Source: an uncultured Alphaproteobacteria bacterium
GTDB taxonomy: Bacteria > Pseudomonadota > Alphaproteobacteria > HIMB59 > GCA-002718135
Length of the DNA stretch: 64,000 bases
Direction: 5' to 3'
Assembly: GCA_902575375.1 (NCBI GenBank)
Contig: CACGRD010000001.1
Span: 1 to 64,000 of the forward strand
Part shown: positions 17,762 to 28,335 of the stretch, piece by piece
Numbering within the stretch: position 1 is the first letter of the stretch
Layout: each line of letters starts with the position of its first letter
Notes under the pieces: generated by a model
Told to the model about the DNA's origin: nothing
Seen by the model: only the letters and a program-made list of their open reading frames with translations
The model's database searches: none
Translations under genes and position numbers: made by a program

Positions 17762-18445
17762 ATGAAACTAAAAATGCTTATCGTCGAAGATGAAGAAGCA
17801 TTACTAGATCTTCTTAAATTTAATTTTAATAAAGAAGGATATAAAATAGATACTGCAACGGACGGTGAAACTGCTTTAGAAAAAATATTATATAAACCAC
17901 CTGACATAATTATTCTTGATTGGATGTTACCTAAACTATCAGGAATTGAACTTTGTAGAAGAATTAGAAAAAATAAAGAACATAAGAATATTCCTATCAT
18001 AATGTTAACAGCAAAAGGCGAAGAAGAAGATAAACTTCGTGGCTTAGAAACTGGAGCAGATGATTACATAACAAAACCTTTTTCGGTTAACGAATTAGTG
18101 GCAAGAGTAAAAGCTGTTCTTCGACGAATTAGACCAATGTTTGTAGATGAAGTTTTAACTTATAAAGGAATAGTAATTGACCTTGTATCTCACTCAGCAT
18201 CACGAGATGGAGAAACTCTTCATCTTGGTCCAACAGAATTTAATTTATTAGCTTTCTTCATGGAAAATATTGGTCGTGTCTTTAGCCGCGAACAATTACT
18301 TAATCATGTTTGGAAAAATGAGGCCCATGTAGAACCTCGAACAGTTGATGTTCATATAAGAAGACTGCGAAAGGCCATTAATAATGACGTAAAAGAAGAT
18401 TTTATAAGAACCGTGAGATCAGCAGGATATTGTTTTGGCTCGTAA
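17762..18445 (+). CDS. phoB: phosphate response regulator PhoB
   Basis: Receiver domain (DWMLPKLSG, TAKGEEEDKLRGLETGADDYITKPFS) plus OmpR-type wHTH. Confidence 0.93.
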   Translation: MKLKMLIVEDEEALLDLLKFNFNKEGYKIDTATDGETALEKILYKPPDIIILDWMLPKLSGIELCRRIRKNKEHKNIPIIMLTAKGEEEDKLRGLETGADDYITKPFSVNELVARVKAVLRRIRPMFVDEVLTYKGIVIDLVSHSASRDGETLHLGPTEFNLLAFFMENIGRVFSREQLLNHVWKNEAHVEPRTVDVHIRRLRKAINNDVKEDFIRTVRSAGYCFGS

Positions 18446-18499
18446 TTAAGCCATAAATTTCACTTATACAAATCACTTACCAAACTATAAAACCACCAT

Positions 18500-20047
18500 A
18501 TGAAGAGTCTTTTTAGATCATTCTTTACTGTCAGCTTTTATACATTTTTAAGTCGAGTATTAGGTTTTATTCGTGACATATTAATAGCAAGATACCTTGG
18601 ATCGACAGTCATTGCTGATGCCTTCTTCGTAGCATTTCGTATTCCTAATTTCTTTCGACGTGTCCTCGCAGAAGGAGCATACAGTGCTGCATTAATCCCT
18701 GTTTTCTCTGGTGTTGTGCTCAACCCAAAAGATGAACGCGAGGCTTCTGATTTTGTTGAAAACACAACCTCAATGTTACTATTTGCTACGGTCGTTTTAA
18801 CGATCATTTTCTTCTTTGGGATGCCTTATATCATCCAAGTTTTAGCACCTGGTTTTACTGATAATAAAGAAGCCTATGAACTTGCTGTGCATTTTGGAAA
18901 AATAATTTTCCCCTATATTATTTTTATTTCCTTAGCTGCTCACTTTGCCTCAATTAATAATGTTCATGAACGTTTTGCTGCTGGTGCATTTGCTCCTGCT
19001 ATTTTGAATATTAGTTTTATTCTTTCATTATTCTTTTTAACACCTTTTGTGACAACCGCAGGTCACGCTTTATCGTACGGTGTATTAATAGGAGGAGTTT
19101 TACAATTTCTATATTTATACAGATCAGTTTTAAATTTTTACCGACCACGTATTATCCTTCCAGTTTTAAATGAAAAATTAAAAAAGTTTTTCAAATTATT
19201 TTTACCAGGTGTTGTTGGTTCAGGTGTTATTCAATTAAATATTGTTATTGGAACTATTATTGCTTCTTTTTTACCCGTTGGTGCTATTAGTCATATTTAT
19301 TACGCGGATCGTCTTAACCAACTACCACTTGCTATTTTTGGAATAGCACTTGGTATTGTTCTTTTACCGAGTTTATCAAAAGCCATTAAACAATCTGATT
19401 TAGACACAACAAATAATATTCAAAATAGATCTATTGAATTTTCGTTATTAATTTCTTTACCATCAGCCATAGGATTATTTATTTTAGCTGAACCCATTAT
19501 CCATATTTTATTTGAACGAGGTGCTTTTGTAGAAGAAGATACTTTTTATACAGCTAAAGTCCTTAGTTATTTTGCCTTAGGGCTACCTGCTTATATTATT
19601 ATTAAAGTTTTAGTCTCCTGTTTTTTTGCAAGAGAAGATACCAAGACCCCTCTGTACATTTCTATTGTTAGTGTGATTAGTAATGTTGTGTTATCGCTTC
19701 TTTTAATTGGATCGATGAGAGAAATGGGGATTGCACTAGCAACAGCTATTAGTGCATGGATAAATACTTTGTTGCTCTATGTCTTTTTATATAGGAGAAA
19801 CCTTATCCAATTTGATGATATTTTAGTTAGAAATTCACTCAAAATATTTGTTAGTTCCGCCACATTATTTGCAGCAATATATGTATTAAATGGAGCCCTC
19901 TTTAATAATATTATCGAGAATGCAGCATTGGTAAACTCAGGTCTTTTACTTCTAATGATTTTTTTAGCTATAATTATTTATTTTGCCTTAGTAATTATGT
20001 TAAAAGTCTTAACCATTAATCAATTAAAAGAATATTTAAAAAAATAA
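18500..20047 (+). CDS. murJ: lipid II flippase MurJ
   Basis: [41 protein letters not shown]. Confidence 0.95.
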   Translation: MKSLFRSFFTVSFYTFLSRVLGFIRDILIARYLGSTVIADAFFVAFRIPNFFRRVLAEGAYSAALIPVFSGVVLNPKDEREASDFVENTTSMLLFATVVLTIIFFFGMPYIIQVLAPGFTDNKEAYELAVHFGKIIFPYIIFISLAAHFASINNVHERFAAGAFAPAILNISFILSLFFLTPFVTTAGHALSYGVLIGGVLQFLYLYRSVLNFYRPRIILPVLNEKLKKFFKLFLPGVVGSGVIQLNIVIGTIIASFLPVGAISHIYYADRLNQLPLAIFGIALGIVLLPSLSKAIKQSDLDTTNNIQNRSIEFSLLISLPSAIGLFILAEPIIHILFERGAFVEEDTFYTAKVLSYFALGLPAYIIIKVLVSCFFAREDTKTPLYISIVSVISNVVLSLLLIGSMREMGIALATAISAWINTLLLYVFLYRRNLIQFDDILVRNSLKIFVSSATLFAAIYVLNGALFNNIIENAALVNSGLLLLMIFLAIIIYFALVIMLKVLTINQLKEYLKK

Positions 20048-20048
20048 A

Positions 20049-21056
20049 ATGGAAAAACCAACAAAAAGAATTTTATCAGGGGTACAGCCTTCAGGTGATC
20101 TTCATTTAGGGAATTATCTTGGTGCGATAAAAAATTTTGTTTCGCTTCAAAAAGAATACGAATGTTTTTTTTGTGTTGTTGACTTACATGCCATTACAGT
20201 TTGGCAAGATCCTAAAGTATTAGCAGATAAAACTAGAGAAGTAACGGCTGCCTTTATTGCCTCTGGCATTGATCCAAAGAAAAATAATATTTTTGTTCAA
20301 TCACAAGTTCCTCAACATGCACAGCTTGGTTGGCTATTTAACTGTGTTGCAAGAATGGGCTGGTTAAACCGTATGACACAATTCAAAGATAAGGCTGGTA
20401 AGAATACTGAAAATGTATCAGTTGGTCTTTTTTCCTATCCAACTTTAATGGCAGCAGATATTTTAATTTATTTAGCAACGCACGTACCAGTTGGCGATGA
20501 TCAAAAACAACACCTAGAACTGACCAGAGATATAGCGCAAAAATTTAATAATGATTTTAAGACAGATTTATTTCCTATTCCTGAACCATTAATTTTTGGT
20601 GAAGCAACAAGAGTAATGAGCCTTCGTGATGGGTCAAAAAAAATGAGTAAATCTGATCCATCTGATTATTCGAGAATAATGTTAACTGATACAGCAGAAA
20701 ATATTGTTCAAAAAATAAGAAAAGCAAAAACAGATCCAGAACCACTGCCCGAAAATAAAACTGATTTAGAAAAAAGACCTGAAGCCGAGAACTTAATTTC
20801 CATATTTGCTTCACTAAAAGATACTTCAGTTGAAACTGTCATTAATGAATATTCTGGAAAAGAATTCTCTATTTTTAAGAAGGATTTAGCTGATTTATCT
20901 GTCTCAAAATTGGAACCAATTACGAGTGAAATGAATAAACTTATGAATGATATTTCATATATCGATTCTGTTCTAAATACTGGAAAAGATAATGCAACTT
21001 CAGTTGCAGAACCTGTTTTACAAAAAACGAAAGAAATTATTGGTTTTTTGACATAA
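20049..21056 (+). CDS. trpS: tryptophanyl-tRNA synthetase
   Basis: [27 protein letters not shown]. Confidence 0.97.
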   Translation: MEKPTKRILSGVQPSGDLHLGNYLGAIKNFVSLQKEYECFFCVVDLHAITVWQDPKVLADKTREVTAAFIASGIDPKKNNIFVQSQVPQHAQLGWLFNCVARMGWLNRMTQFKDKAGKNTENVSVGLFSYPTLMAADILIYLATHVPVGDDQKQHLELTRDIAQKFNNDFKTDLFPIPEPLIFGEATRVMSLRDGSKKMSKSDPSDYSRIMLTDTAENIVQKIRKAKTDPEPLPENKTDLEKRPEAENLISIFASLKDTSVETVINEYSGKEFSIFKKDLADLSVSKLEPITSEMNKLMNDISYIDSVLNTGKDNATSVAEPVLQKTKEIIGFLT

Positions 21057-21129
21057 AAACTCCCCAAATTTAATATTTTTTTTTATAAAATTCATACTAA
21101 AGACATATTAATAACTATATATACAGCAT

Positions 21130-21693
21130 ATGTTTATACAAACTGAACAAACACCTAATCCGCAAACGTTAAAGTTCCTTCCCGGTAAAGTTGTGATGGA
21201 AGAGGGAACAGCTTTTTTCCAAAATGTTGAAGAAGGATCAAACTCTCCGTTCGCGAAGCGTTTATTTGAATTAGAGGGTGTGGAAGGCGTATTTTTTGGC
21301 AGTGATTTTATTACTATAACGAAAAACCAATCTTTAGATTGGCAAGTTATGAAGCCATTAATTCTAGGATCTATTATGGATCACTATAACTCTGGTGATG
21401 TAACGATTAATAATCCAAAAAAGAATGATGATACTTCATTAAAGGTCGATGAAAATGACACAGATATTGTCAAGCAGATTAAGGAATTACTAGATACCAG
21501 GGTTAGACCAGCTGTAGCAATGGATGGAGGCGATATTGTTTATGACAGTTTTAAGGACGGAGTTGTCTATCTGCATATGCAAGGCGCATGCTCTGGTTGC
21601 CCAAGTTCTACCGCTACACTTAAAATGGGAATAGAAAATATGCTCAAGCATTATGTTCCTGAGGTCCAAGAAGTTAGACCAATTGATGCATAA
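21130..21693 (+). CDS. nfuA: NifU-family Fe-S scaffold/carrier
   Basis: Nfu N domain (MFIQTEQTPNPQTLKFLPG) and CSGCPSS. Confidence 0.9.
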   Translation: MFIQTEQTPNPQTLKFLPGKVVMEEGTAFFQNVEEGSNSPFAKRLFELEGVEGVFFGSDFITITKNQSLDWQVMKPLILGSIMDHYNSGDVTINNPKKNDDTSLKVDENDTDIVKQIKELLDTRVRPAVAMDGGDIVYDSFKDGVVYLHMQGACSGCPSSTATLKMGIENMLKHYVPEVQEVRPIDA

Positions 21694-22675
21694 ACTTTTT
21701 TTATATCCAGTTCTCATCATTGGACTCGTAGCTGCAATTCCAACCATTGCCTTTGAGGAAAAACCATCAACACTAGATGTCAAATACAAATTAAATGCAG
21801 AGCTAGATGAACTTGTGTTAAATTACTGCAAGACTTATGACTCATACACGATTAACAAACTTTATTCAGAAAAAGATATCCTAAAAAACGATATTCTAAA
21901 TAAATTAAAGAAAAAGAAATTTTTAGTAAATATTAAAACTAAACCCTTAAATCCAAATTCATATTCTGGTATTAAAAATAATGCAAAAGTTAATTTAGTT
22001 ACAAATTTATCTGAAGTAGACTTTCTGCATTTAAATGAACAAAAACAACAATTTGTTAAAACAGTTTTACCATTAATCATAAACGAAAACCAAAAAATCT
22101 TATCAAACAGAAATGATCTAATTGTTTTACGTGATAATCTTGCTGAAAACAATTCACTAAATAATTATGAACTAAATAAATTAAGAAAAATTGCTGAAAA
22201 ATATAAAATAGAATTTGATAACGAGCATAAAATGGAAATTATTGATAAACTTCTTTTAAGAGTCGAAATTATTCCAAATTCTATTGTTTTAGCTCAAGCT
22301 GCAATTGAAAGTGGTTGGGGATCATCTAGATTTGCGAAGGAATACAATGCACTATTTGGTGAATACACATACGATAATACTAAAGGTGTTGTTCCGCTGG
22401 AAAGAGAAAACGGTGAGACGCATTTAATTAAAGCATTTAACTCTTATAATAATAGTGTTGCGTCATATTTTAATAATATTAATTCTCATTACGCGTATGA
22501 AGATTTTCGTGAAATCCGAAATATAATGAGAGAAAGAAATAATTTCTCAAATGTTCAACTACTTGTTGAAAGATTATCTACTTACGCAGAAGATGAAAAT
22601 TATATTAAAACAATTAAACAAGTAATTAAGACTAACAACTTTAGTATTTTTGATCAAAAAATTATTTCTTATTAA
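21686..22675 (+). CDS. Bax-like glucosaminidase family protein
   Basis: SIVLAQAAIESGWGSSRFAKEYNALFGEYTY; signal peptide from ATG 21686 overlapping the nfuA stop. Confidence 0.8.
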   Translation: MHKLFLYPVLIIGLVAAIPTIAFEEKPSTLDVKYKLNAELDELVLNYCKTYDSYTINKLYSEKDILKNDILNKLKKKKFLVNIKTKPLNPNSYSGIKNNAKVNLVTNLSEVDFLHLNEQKQQFVKTVLPLIINENQKILSNRNDLIVLRDNLAENNSLNNYELNKLRKIAEKYKIEFDNEHKMEIIDKLLLRVEIIPNSIVLAQAAIESGWGSSRFAKEYNALFGEYTYDNTKGVVPLERENGETHLIKAFNSYNNSVASYFNNINSHYAYEDFREIRNIMRERNNFSNVQLLVERLSTYAEDENYIKTIKQVIKTNNFSIFDQKIISY

Positions 22676-23704
22676 TTAAAAATAGAATTGGTGCCCAAAC
22701 CATCTCCAATTTCCATTACTATCTTTAACAGTACAATTCATTCTCGATCTTCCAGGTGATAATTCTCTTGCAAGTCTTATTTCAATCCTTTCATTAAATT
22801 TATAAATTTCTCTATTCACCTGACCTTTGCTATCAAATATAAAACAATCTAGAGATTGAGCTTTCTTTTCATCAAGAAGAGAAAAACCTATGAATGGTGG
22901 GTTTTGGTTAATTGTTGGATTATTAGGTATAAAGTCATAAACTCCTAAACCCTTGGACGATGCAGCAAACTTAACTCTATCTATTTCTCCATATTTTTCA
23001 TTTAAGGAAAACCTTGGCAGGTAATACATATTTGAAGTTTCATTAATTATTCCAGAATGCTGACCAAATGCAACTTTAAACTTATATTCTTTTACTAACT
23101 CAATAATTTCATCCGTTGTCTCTCCATAAGGAAATGCAAATAAAGTTGGTATTTCTCCAAGCTCTTTTAAAAAAATTTTATTAGATGTTTCTATTTCATT
23201 TCTTACTTCTTCAATACTAATATCTGGCATATGAGCATGTGTATGTGAGTGCGCCCCAATTACCACACCTTCTTCTTTAAGTTTTCTTATTTGATCCCAG
23301 TTAATATATTTTTGATTATTTGAAATTGTTCCTGTTGTTACAAATAAGGTTACGGGAATATTGTTTTTTTTAAATAAAGGCCATCCAACTTCTAGAAAAG
23401 ACTTATCAGCATCATCAACGCTTATACCAATGGTGTTTTCTGGAAGATCTCCGTCATTAAGAATTGTATCAATGATAAAATCTAATGATTTAATCGTATA
23501 TTTTTCTTTAGTTAGTTCTTCAATGTGACTGTTAAGTTGATCAATTGTGACACTAGTTGAAGGATATTTTGAAACTCCAAATTTATGATACATAAATACT
23601 GTAGCTGAATTTTTTACCTCATTTGCAAAAGTTCCACTTACTAATAAAAAAGTTAAAGAAATACTTTTTAAAAATAGTAATAGAATGTAGTTATGTAATT
23701 TCAT
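22676..23704 (-). CDS. polysaccharide deacetylase family protein
   Basis: TVFMYHKFG, GISVDDADKSFLEVGWPLFKKNNIPVTLFVTTG, IGAHSHTHAHM; signal peptide. Confidence 0.85.
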   Translation of the reverse strand: MKLHNYILLLFLKSISLTFLLVSGTFANEVKNSATVFMYHKFGVSKYPSTSVTIDQLNSHIEELTKEKYTIKSLDFIIDTILNDGDLPENTIGISVDDADKSFLEVGWPLFKKNNIPVTLFVTTGTISNNQKYINWDQIRKLKEEGVVIGAHSHTHAHMPDISIEEVRNEIETSNKIFLKELGEIPTLFAFPYGETTDEIIELVKEYKFKVAFGQHSGIINETSNMYYLPRFSLNEKYGEIDRVKFAASSKGLGVYDFIPNNPTINQNPPFIGFSLLDEKKAQSLDCFIFDSKGQVNREIYKFNERIEIRLARELSPGRSRMNCTVKDSNGNWRWFGHQFYF

Positions 23705-24316
23705 ATGTTATTGTTTCTAGATGTTATATCACCATTACCAGAGTTTTGTGTAATTGATGACAATAAAGTAATATTACAGGAGAAAATTATTCAAAACGAA
23801 ACAGATAGGTTAAGTGATAATTTAATTCAATCTTATATAGCAATAGATAAACGTTTTAACTTAACACAAAATCTTAAAAAAATTTCCACAACAATTGGTC
23901 CTGGATCGTATACAAGTTTAAGAGTTGGTTCAGCATTTATATCAGGTCTTATGATATCTCGTAAAATCCCTTACTATCCACTATCAATTACTGACATTCT
24001 AAATTTTAATTCAAAAAAAACTTCTAAAAACAATTTAGGAGTATTTATAACATCATCAAATAATCAGCAATTTTTATGTTATAAAAATAAAGATAACATA
24101 ATGGAATATAATAAAATTGAAAATAATAAATACTCAATTCCCAAACATATCGAGTTAATTTTTTTTAATAAGACTGAAATTAATGAAAATAATAAGTTAG
24201 AACAAATTCAGTTTTCTTTTTTTGATGAATTTTATAAAAATTATAATAATCTAATCTTTAAAAAAAATATTATCATTAAACCAATTTATATATCAAATAA
24301 TCAACTGCTAAATTGA
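23705..24316 (+). CDS. tsaB: tRNA t6A modification protein TsaB
   Basis: MLLFLDVISPLPEFCVID, TTIGPGSYTSLRVGSAFISGL. Confidence 0.8.
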   Translation: MLLFLDVISPLPEFCVIDDNKVILQEKIIQNETDRLSDNLIQSYIAIDKRFNLTQNLKKISTTIGPGSYTSLRVGSAFISGLMISRKIPYYPLSITDILNFNSKKTSKNNLGVFITSSNNQQFLCYKNKDNIMEYNKIENNKYSIPKHIELIFFNKTEINENNKLEQIQFSFFDEFYKNYNNLIFKKNIIIKPIYISNNQLLN

Positions 24317-24792
24317 ACAGTATTAGTCTAATAAATAAAAAGGAGCTATCTTCAGTCATTAAGTTTATGAATGATAATATTGATGAATATAGTTATTTTA
24401 AAAAGATAGGATGGAGTCTAAAAAATATTGAAAGTCAATTTAACAAAGTTAATAATTATTCTCTTGGATATTTTAAGGCTAATAACCTAGTAGGATTTTT
24501 AATTGGTGATGCAATTAAAAATGATAAAGATTACGAATTAGAATTACATATTTTACTTGTATCAAAAGACCAAAGAAGAAAACAAATTGCGACTAAATTA
24601 TTAAATTATGTTGAAACAAATATAATTAATTTTTCACAGATTTTCATTGAGGTTGCTGAAGATAATTTAGATGCGATAAGTTTTTATAAAAAAAACAACT
24701 TTGTTTTTTTAAATTTTAGACATAATTATTATAGATATAATGATAAAAATGTTCATGCTAAATGCTTTATAAAAAAAATTAATCATGAGTGA
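24313..24792 (+). CDS. rimI: GNAT acetyltransferase, RimI-like
   Basis: LLVSKDQRRKQIATKLLNYVE, IEVAEDNLDAISFYKKNNF; next to tsaB. Confidence 0.75.
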   Translation: MNSISLINKKELSSVIKFMNDNIDEYSYFKKIGWSLKNIESQFNKVNNYSLGYFKANNLVGFLIGDAIKNDKDYELELHILLVSKDQRRKQIATKLLNYVETNIINFSQIFIEVAEDNLDAISFYKKNNFVFLNFRHNYYRYNDKNVHAKCFIKKINHE

Positions 24793-26089
24793 TAAATATA
24801 TTTATATAAAATCATATGGTTGTCAGATGAATGTATATGACAGCAATCGTATTAAAGATTTATTTTCAAATAAAGGATACAAGGTAACTGATGATATCTC
24901 AAAGGCAGATTTAACTGTTTTGAACACGTGTCATATTAGAGAAAAGGCAGTTGAGAAAGTTTACTCTGATATTGGTAGGGTTAAAAAAATTAAAGATAAA
25001 AAACAAAACATGAAATTAGTAGTTGCCGGTTGTGTAGCTCAAGCAGAGGGTCTCGAGATAAAAAAAAGATCACCGTCAGTTGATTATGTTGTAGGACCAC
25101 AATCTTATCACAAACTTCCTAATATGATCGATAGAGTGGACGAAGTAGAAAATAGTGAATTTTTACAAAATGAAAAATTTAAAAACTTAATTTTTAACTC
25201 TTCAAATTTATCATCTGAATTTTTATCTATTCAAGAAGGATGTGATAAATTCTGTTCTTTCTGTGTAGTGCCATACACCAGGGGGCCAGAATTTTCTAGA
25301 CCAGTTAATGATATTGTAGAAGAGACAAAAAAATATGTTTCAAATGGAATTAAAGAAATAATTTTACTAGGTCAAAATGTTAATGCCTATCATGGTATTG
25401 CCTCTGATGGAAAATCAAAGGATCTTGCTTATTTGATTAATAAAATAGGTGAAATTGAAGAAATTAAGAGAATTAGATATATGACATCTCATCCAATAGA
25501 TATGAAAGATTCTCTAATTAATGCGCATGCCGACAATACAAAACTAATGCCATTTCTTCATCTACCTATTCAATCTGGCTCCGATAAAATTTTAAAAAAA
25601 ATGAATAGAAAACATACAGTTGAAGATTATTTAAAAATTGTAGAAAAAATAAGAAATGCCCGCCCTGATATCGCTCTTTCATCAGATTTTATCGTTGGCT
25701 TTCCTGGAGAGACAGATAAAGATTTTGAAGATACAATGAAATTTATTGAAAAAGTTAATTTTGTTATTGCTTACTCATTTATTTATAGTCCGAGACCAGG
25801 AACACCTGCTCAAAATAAAGATAATATTAATATATTAGATAAAAAAGCACGTTTAAGTGCATTGCAATCTTTACTTACACAACAACAAATAAATTTTAAT
25901 AAGTCATTTGTTAATAAAGGTATGGAAGTATTATTTGAAAAAATTGGTAGACATAAAGACCAATTTATAGGCCGTACAATTTATAATCAAAGTACATTTG
26001 TTAATTCCAAAAAAGATTTACTAAATCAAATTATGAATGTTAAAATTATAAACTCAACTAATTTTGCTCTTGAATGTCAGATACATTAA
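24785..26089 (+). CDS. miaB: tRNA methylthiotransferase MiaB
   Basis: KSYGCQMNVYDS, QEGCDKFCSFCVVPYTRGPE. Confidence 0.95.
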   Translation: MSDKYIYIKSYGCQMNVYDSNRIKDLFSNKGYKVTDDISKADLTVLNTCHIREKAVEKVYSDIGRVKKIKDKKQNMKLVVAGCVAQAEGLEIKKRSPSVDYVVGPQSYHKLPNMIDRVDEVENSEFLQNEKFKNLIFNSSNLSSEFLSIQEGCDKFCSFCVVPYTRGPEFSRPVNDIVEETKKYVSNGIKEIILLGQNVNAYHGIASDGKSKDLAYLINKIGEIEEIKRIRYMTSHPIDMKDSLINAHADNTKLMPFLHLPIQSGSDKILKKMNRKHTVEDYLKIVEKIRNARPDIALSSDFIVGFPGETDKDFEDTMKFIEKVNFVIAYSFIYSPRPGTPAQNKDNINILDKKARLSALQSLLTQQQINFNKSFVNKGMEVLFEKIGRHKDQFIGRTIYNQSTFVNSKKDLLNQIMNVKIINSTNFALECQIH

Positions 26090-27033
26090 ATAAGAACGAA
26101 AATCTGGAATTAGAATTAGATGATAATACAATTTTAAGTAATTTATTTGGAATTAATGATAGAAATTTATCTCTTATAGAGCAGATTAATCAAGTTAAAA
26201 TTCAATATCGAGGAAATAAAATTAAAATTTCAGGTAATAAGAAATCAATTTTTGAAACTAAAAAAACTATTCTTAATTTATTTAAAGAAGCACAAAATGG
26301 TGCTGAAATAGATGAGGATAGAATAAGGGATAATAAAAGTTTAATATCTATGAATATAAAATCAGACAAACAGATGGATCTATTTATTCAAACTAAAAAA
26401 AGGAAAATTATACCAAGAACTGAGATACAAAATAAATACCTTCAATTACTAAATACTAAAAATATTACATTTGCTATTGGACCAGCCGGAACTGGAAAAA
26501 CTTATATGGCTGTTGCGAAAGCTGTTTCGGCCCTTCAAGATGGAAAAGTAAATAAAATTGTTTTATCCAGACCAGCTGTTGAAGCTGGTGAAAAATTAGG
26601 TTTTCTTCCAGGGGATTTAAAAGAAAAAGTAGATCCTTTTTTAAGACCTATATACGATGCTTTATATTCAATGCTTCCCTATGAACAAGTGGAAAAAAAA
26701 TTACTTAATAACACAATTGAAATAGCACCTATCGCATTTATGAGAGGAAGAACTCTTGAAGATTGTTTTATAATTCTAGATGAGGCTCAAAATACAACAA
26801 AAACTCAAATGAAAATGTTTTTAACAAGACTAGGTAAAAATAGTCAAATGGTAGTTGTAGGTGATATTACGCAGATCGATCTTGTAAGTGAAAAAGATTC
26901 AGGACTTAAAGATGCTTTAAAAAAATTAAAGAAAGTAAATGACATAGGTTTTATTGAATTATCAGAAAAAGATGTCGTTCGACATGATTTAGTAAAAAAA
27001 ATTATTAATGCATATGAAAAATATAAAAGTTGA
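26074..27033 (+). CDS. ybeZ: PhoH-family ATPase
   Basis: FAIGPAGTGKTYMAVAKAV, LPGDLKEKVDPFLRPIYDAL, ILDEAQNTTKTQMKMFLTRLG. Confidence 0.93.
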   Translation: MSDTLNKNENLELELDDNTILSNLFGINDRNLSLIEQINQVKIQYRGNKIKISGNKKSIFETKKTILNLFKEAQNGAEIDEDRIRDNKSLISMNIKSDKQMDLFIQTKKRKIIPRTEIQNKYLQLLNTKNITFAIGPAGTGKTYMAVAKAVSALQDGKVNKIVLSRPAVEAGEKLGFLPGDLKEKVDPFLRPIYDALYSMLPYEQVEKKLLNNTIEIAPIAFMRGRTLEDCFIILDEAQNTTKTQMKMFLTRLGKNSQMVVVGDITQIDLVSEKDSGLKDALKKLKKVNDIGFIELSEKDVVRHDLVKKIINAYEKYKS

Positions 27034-27487
27034 TTTTTTTTCTGAATCAAAAAAATGGCCAAGACGAATGCCAAAAATTAAAACTATTACTAACAAAACT
27101 ATAAATATGATGCTATCTTATTTTAAAAAAGATTATAAATTAGAATTAAACATAATTTTAACAAATAAATCAAAAATGATAAAACTTAACAAAATCTATA
27201 AAAATAAACAATCAGACACAGATGTTCTTACTTTTATTTCTAAGATTTCAAATAAAAATGTTGGAAAAATTTTATATTGTGATATTTTTTTTTCAATTGA
27301 TACTATTGAAAAATTTATACGTAGGAATAAAATTAGCATATATGATCATTTTAACCATTTACTGATCCATAGTTTATTACATATTAATGGATATGATCAC
27401 AAAAAGAATTTAGATTTTAAGAAAATGAAAAAAGAGGAGATAAAAATTTTAGGATCAATTGGTATTAATGATCCCTACACAATTTGA
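27014..27487 (+). CDS. ybeY: endoribonuclease YbeY
   Basis: HLLIHSLLHINGYDH zinc motif; phoH-ybeY-corC order. Confidence 0.9.
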   Translation: MKNIKVDFFSESKKWPRRMPKIKTITNKTINMMLSYFKKDYKLELNIILTNKSKMIKLNKIYKNKQSDTDVLTFISKISNKNVGKILYCDIFFSIDTIEKFIRRNKISIYDHFNHLLIHSLLHINGYDHKKNLDFKKMKKEEIKILGSIGINDPYTI

Positions 27488-28335
27488 TGAACACAAATAA
27501 CGCTGATAAAACATCCAGTTGGAAAAATTGGATAATCAAAAAATTACTATCTAATGATTCAACAAAAGAAGATATCTTAAATTTTATCGCCAACGATGAA
27601 GACGATAAAAATCTTGAAGATCTTAATGATAATAATGAAAAAAATCTAATCAAAAACATCGTAAATTTGAATGAAAAAAGTGTTGAAGATTTAATGATAC
27701 CAAGAAGTGAAATAATAGCTCTAGATAATGACAAATCTTATAATGAAATTTTAGAACTCATTAAAGAAGAGGGGCATTCTAGATTTCCAGTATATAAAAA
27801 AAATATGGACAATGTAATCGGCTTCTTTCATATAAAAGATTTTATTAAATCATCACAAGACACTTTTCAAATGAACGAAATTATAAGAGATGTTTTATAT
27901 GTTGCGCCAAAATCACCAATTTTAGATTTACTAAAAACAATGAGATCATCTAGGATTCATATAGGACTTGTTGTTGATGGAGTTGGAGGTGTAGACGGAT
28001 TGGTTACGATAGAAGATTTAGTTGAAGAAATTGTTGGAGAGATTGAAGATGAGCATGATGCTGAGGATGAGGAAGAATTAGTTTTTAAAAAATCAATTAA
28101 TTCAATAACCGTAGATGCTAGTTATAGAGTAGAAGATTTAGAGGAATATTTTGCTATTAATATACCTAGAAATGAGGATGATGAAACTTCTTCTGTAGGC
28201 GGTCTAGTATATGAAAAAATAAATAGGATACCAAAAAACAATGAAATAATTGATTTTAATGATGAACTTAGGATTAAGATTATTAAATCAAACAATAGAA
28301 AAATTGAAATAGTTGAAGTAAATAAAAATAATTGA
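27484..28335 (+). CDS. corC: CorC/HlyC-type CBS-domain transporter
   Basis: DLMIPRSEIIALD, two CBS domains, CorC_HlyC C-terminus. Confidence 0.85.
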   Translation: MMNTNNADKTSSWKNWIIKKLLSNDSTKEDILNFIANDEDDKNLEDLNDNNEKNLIKNIVNLNEKSVEDLMIPRSEIIALDNDKSYNEILELIKEEGHSRFPVYKKNMDNVIGFFHIKDFIKSSQDTFQMNEIIRDVLYVAPKSPILDLLKTMRSSRIHIGLVVDGVGGVDGLVTIEDLVEEIVGEIEDEHDAEDEEELVFKKSINSITVDASYRVEDLEEYFAINIPRNEDDETSSVGGLVYEKINRIPKNNEIIDFNDELRIKIIKSNNRKIEIVEVNKNN

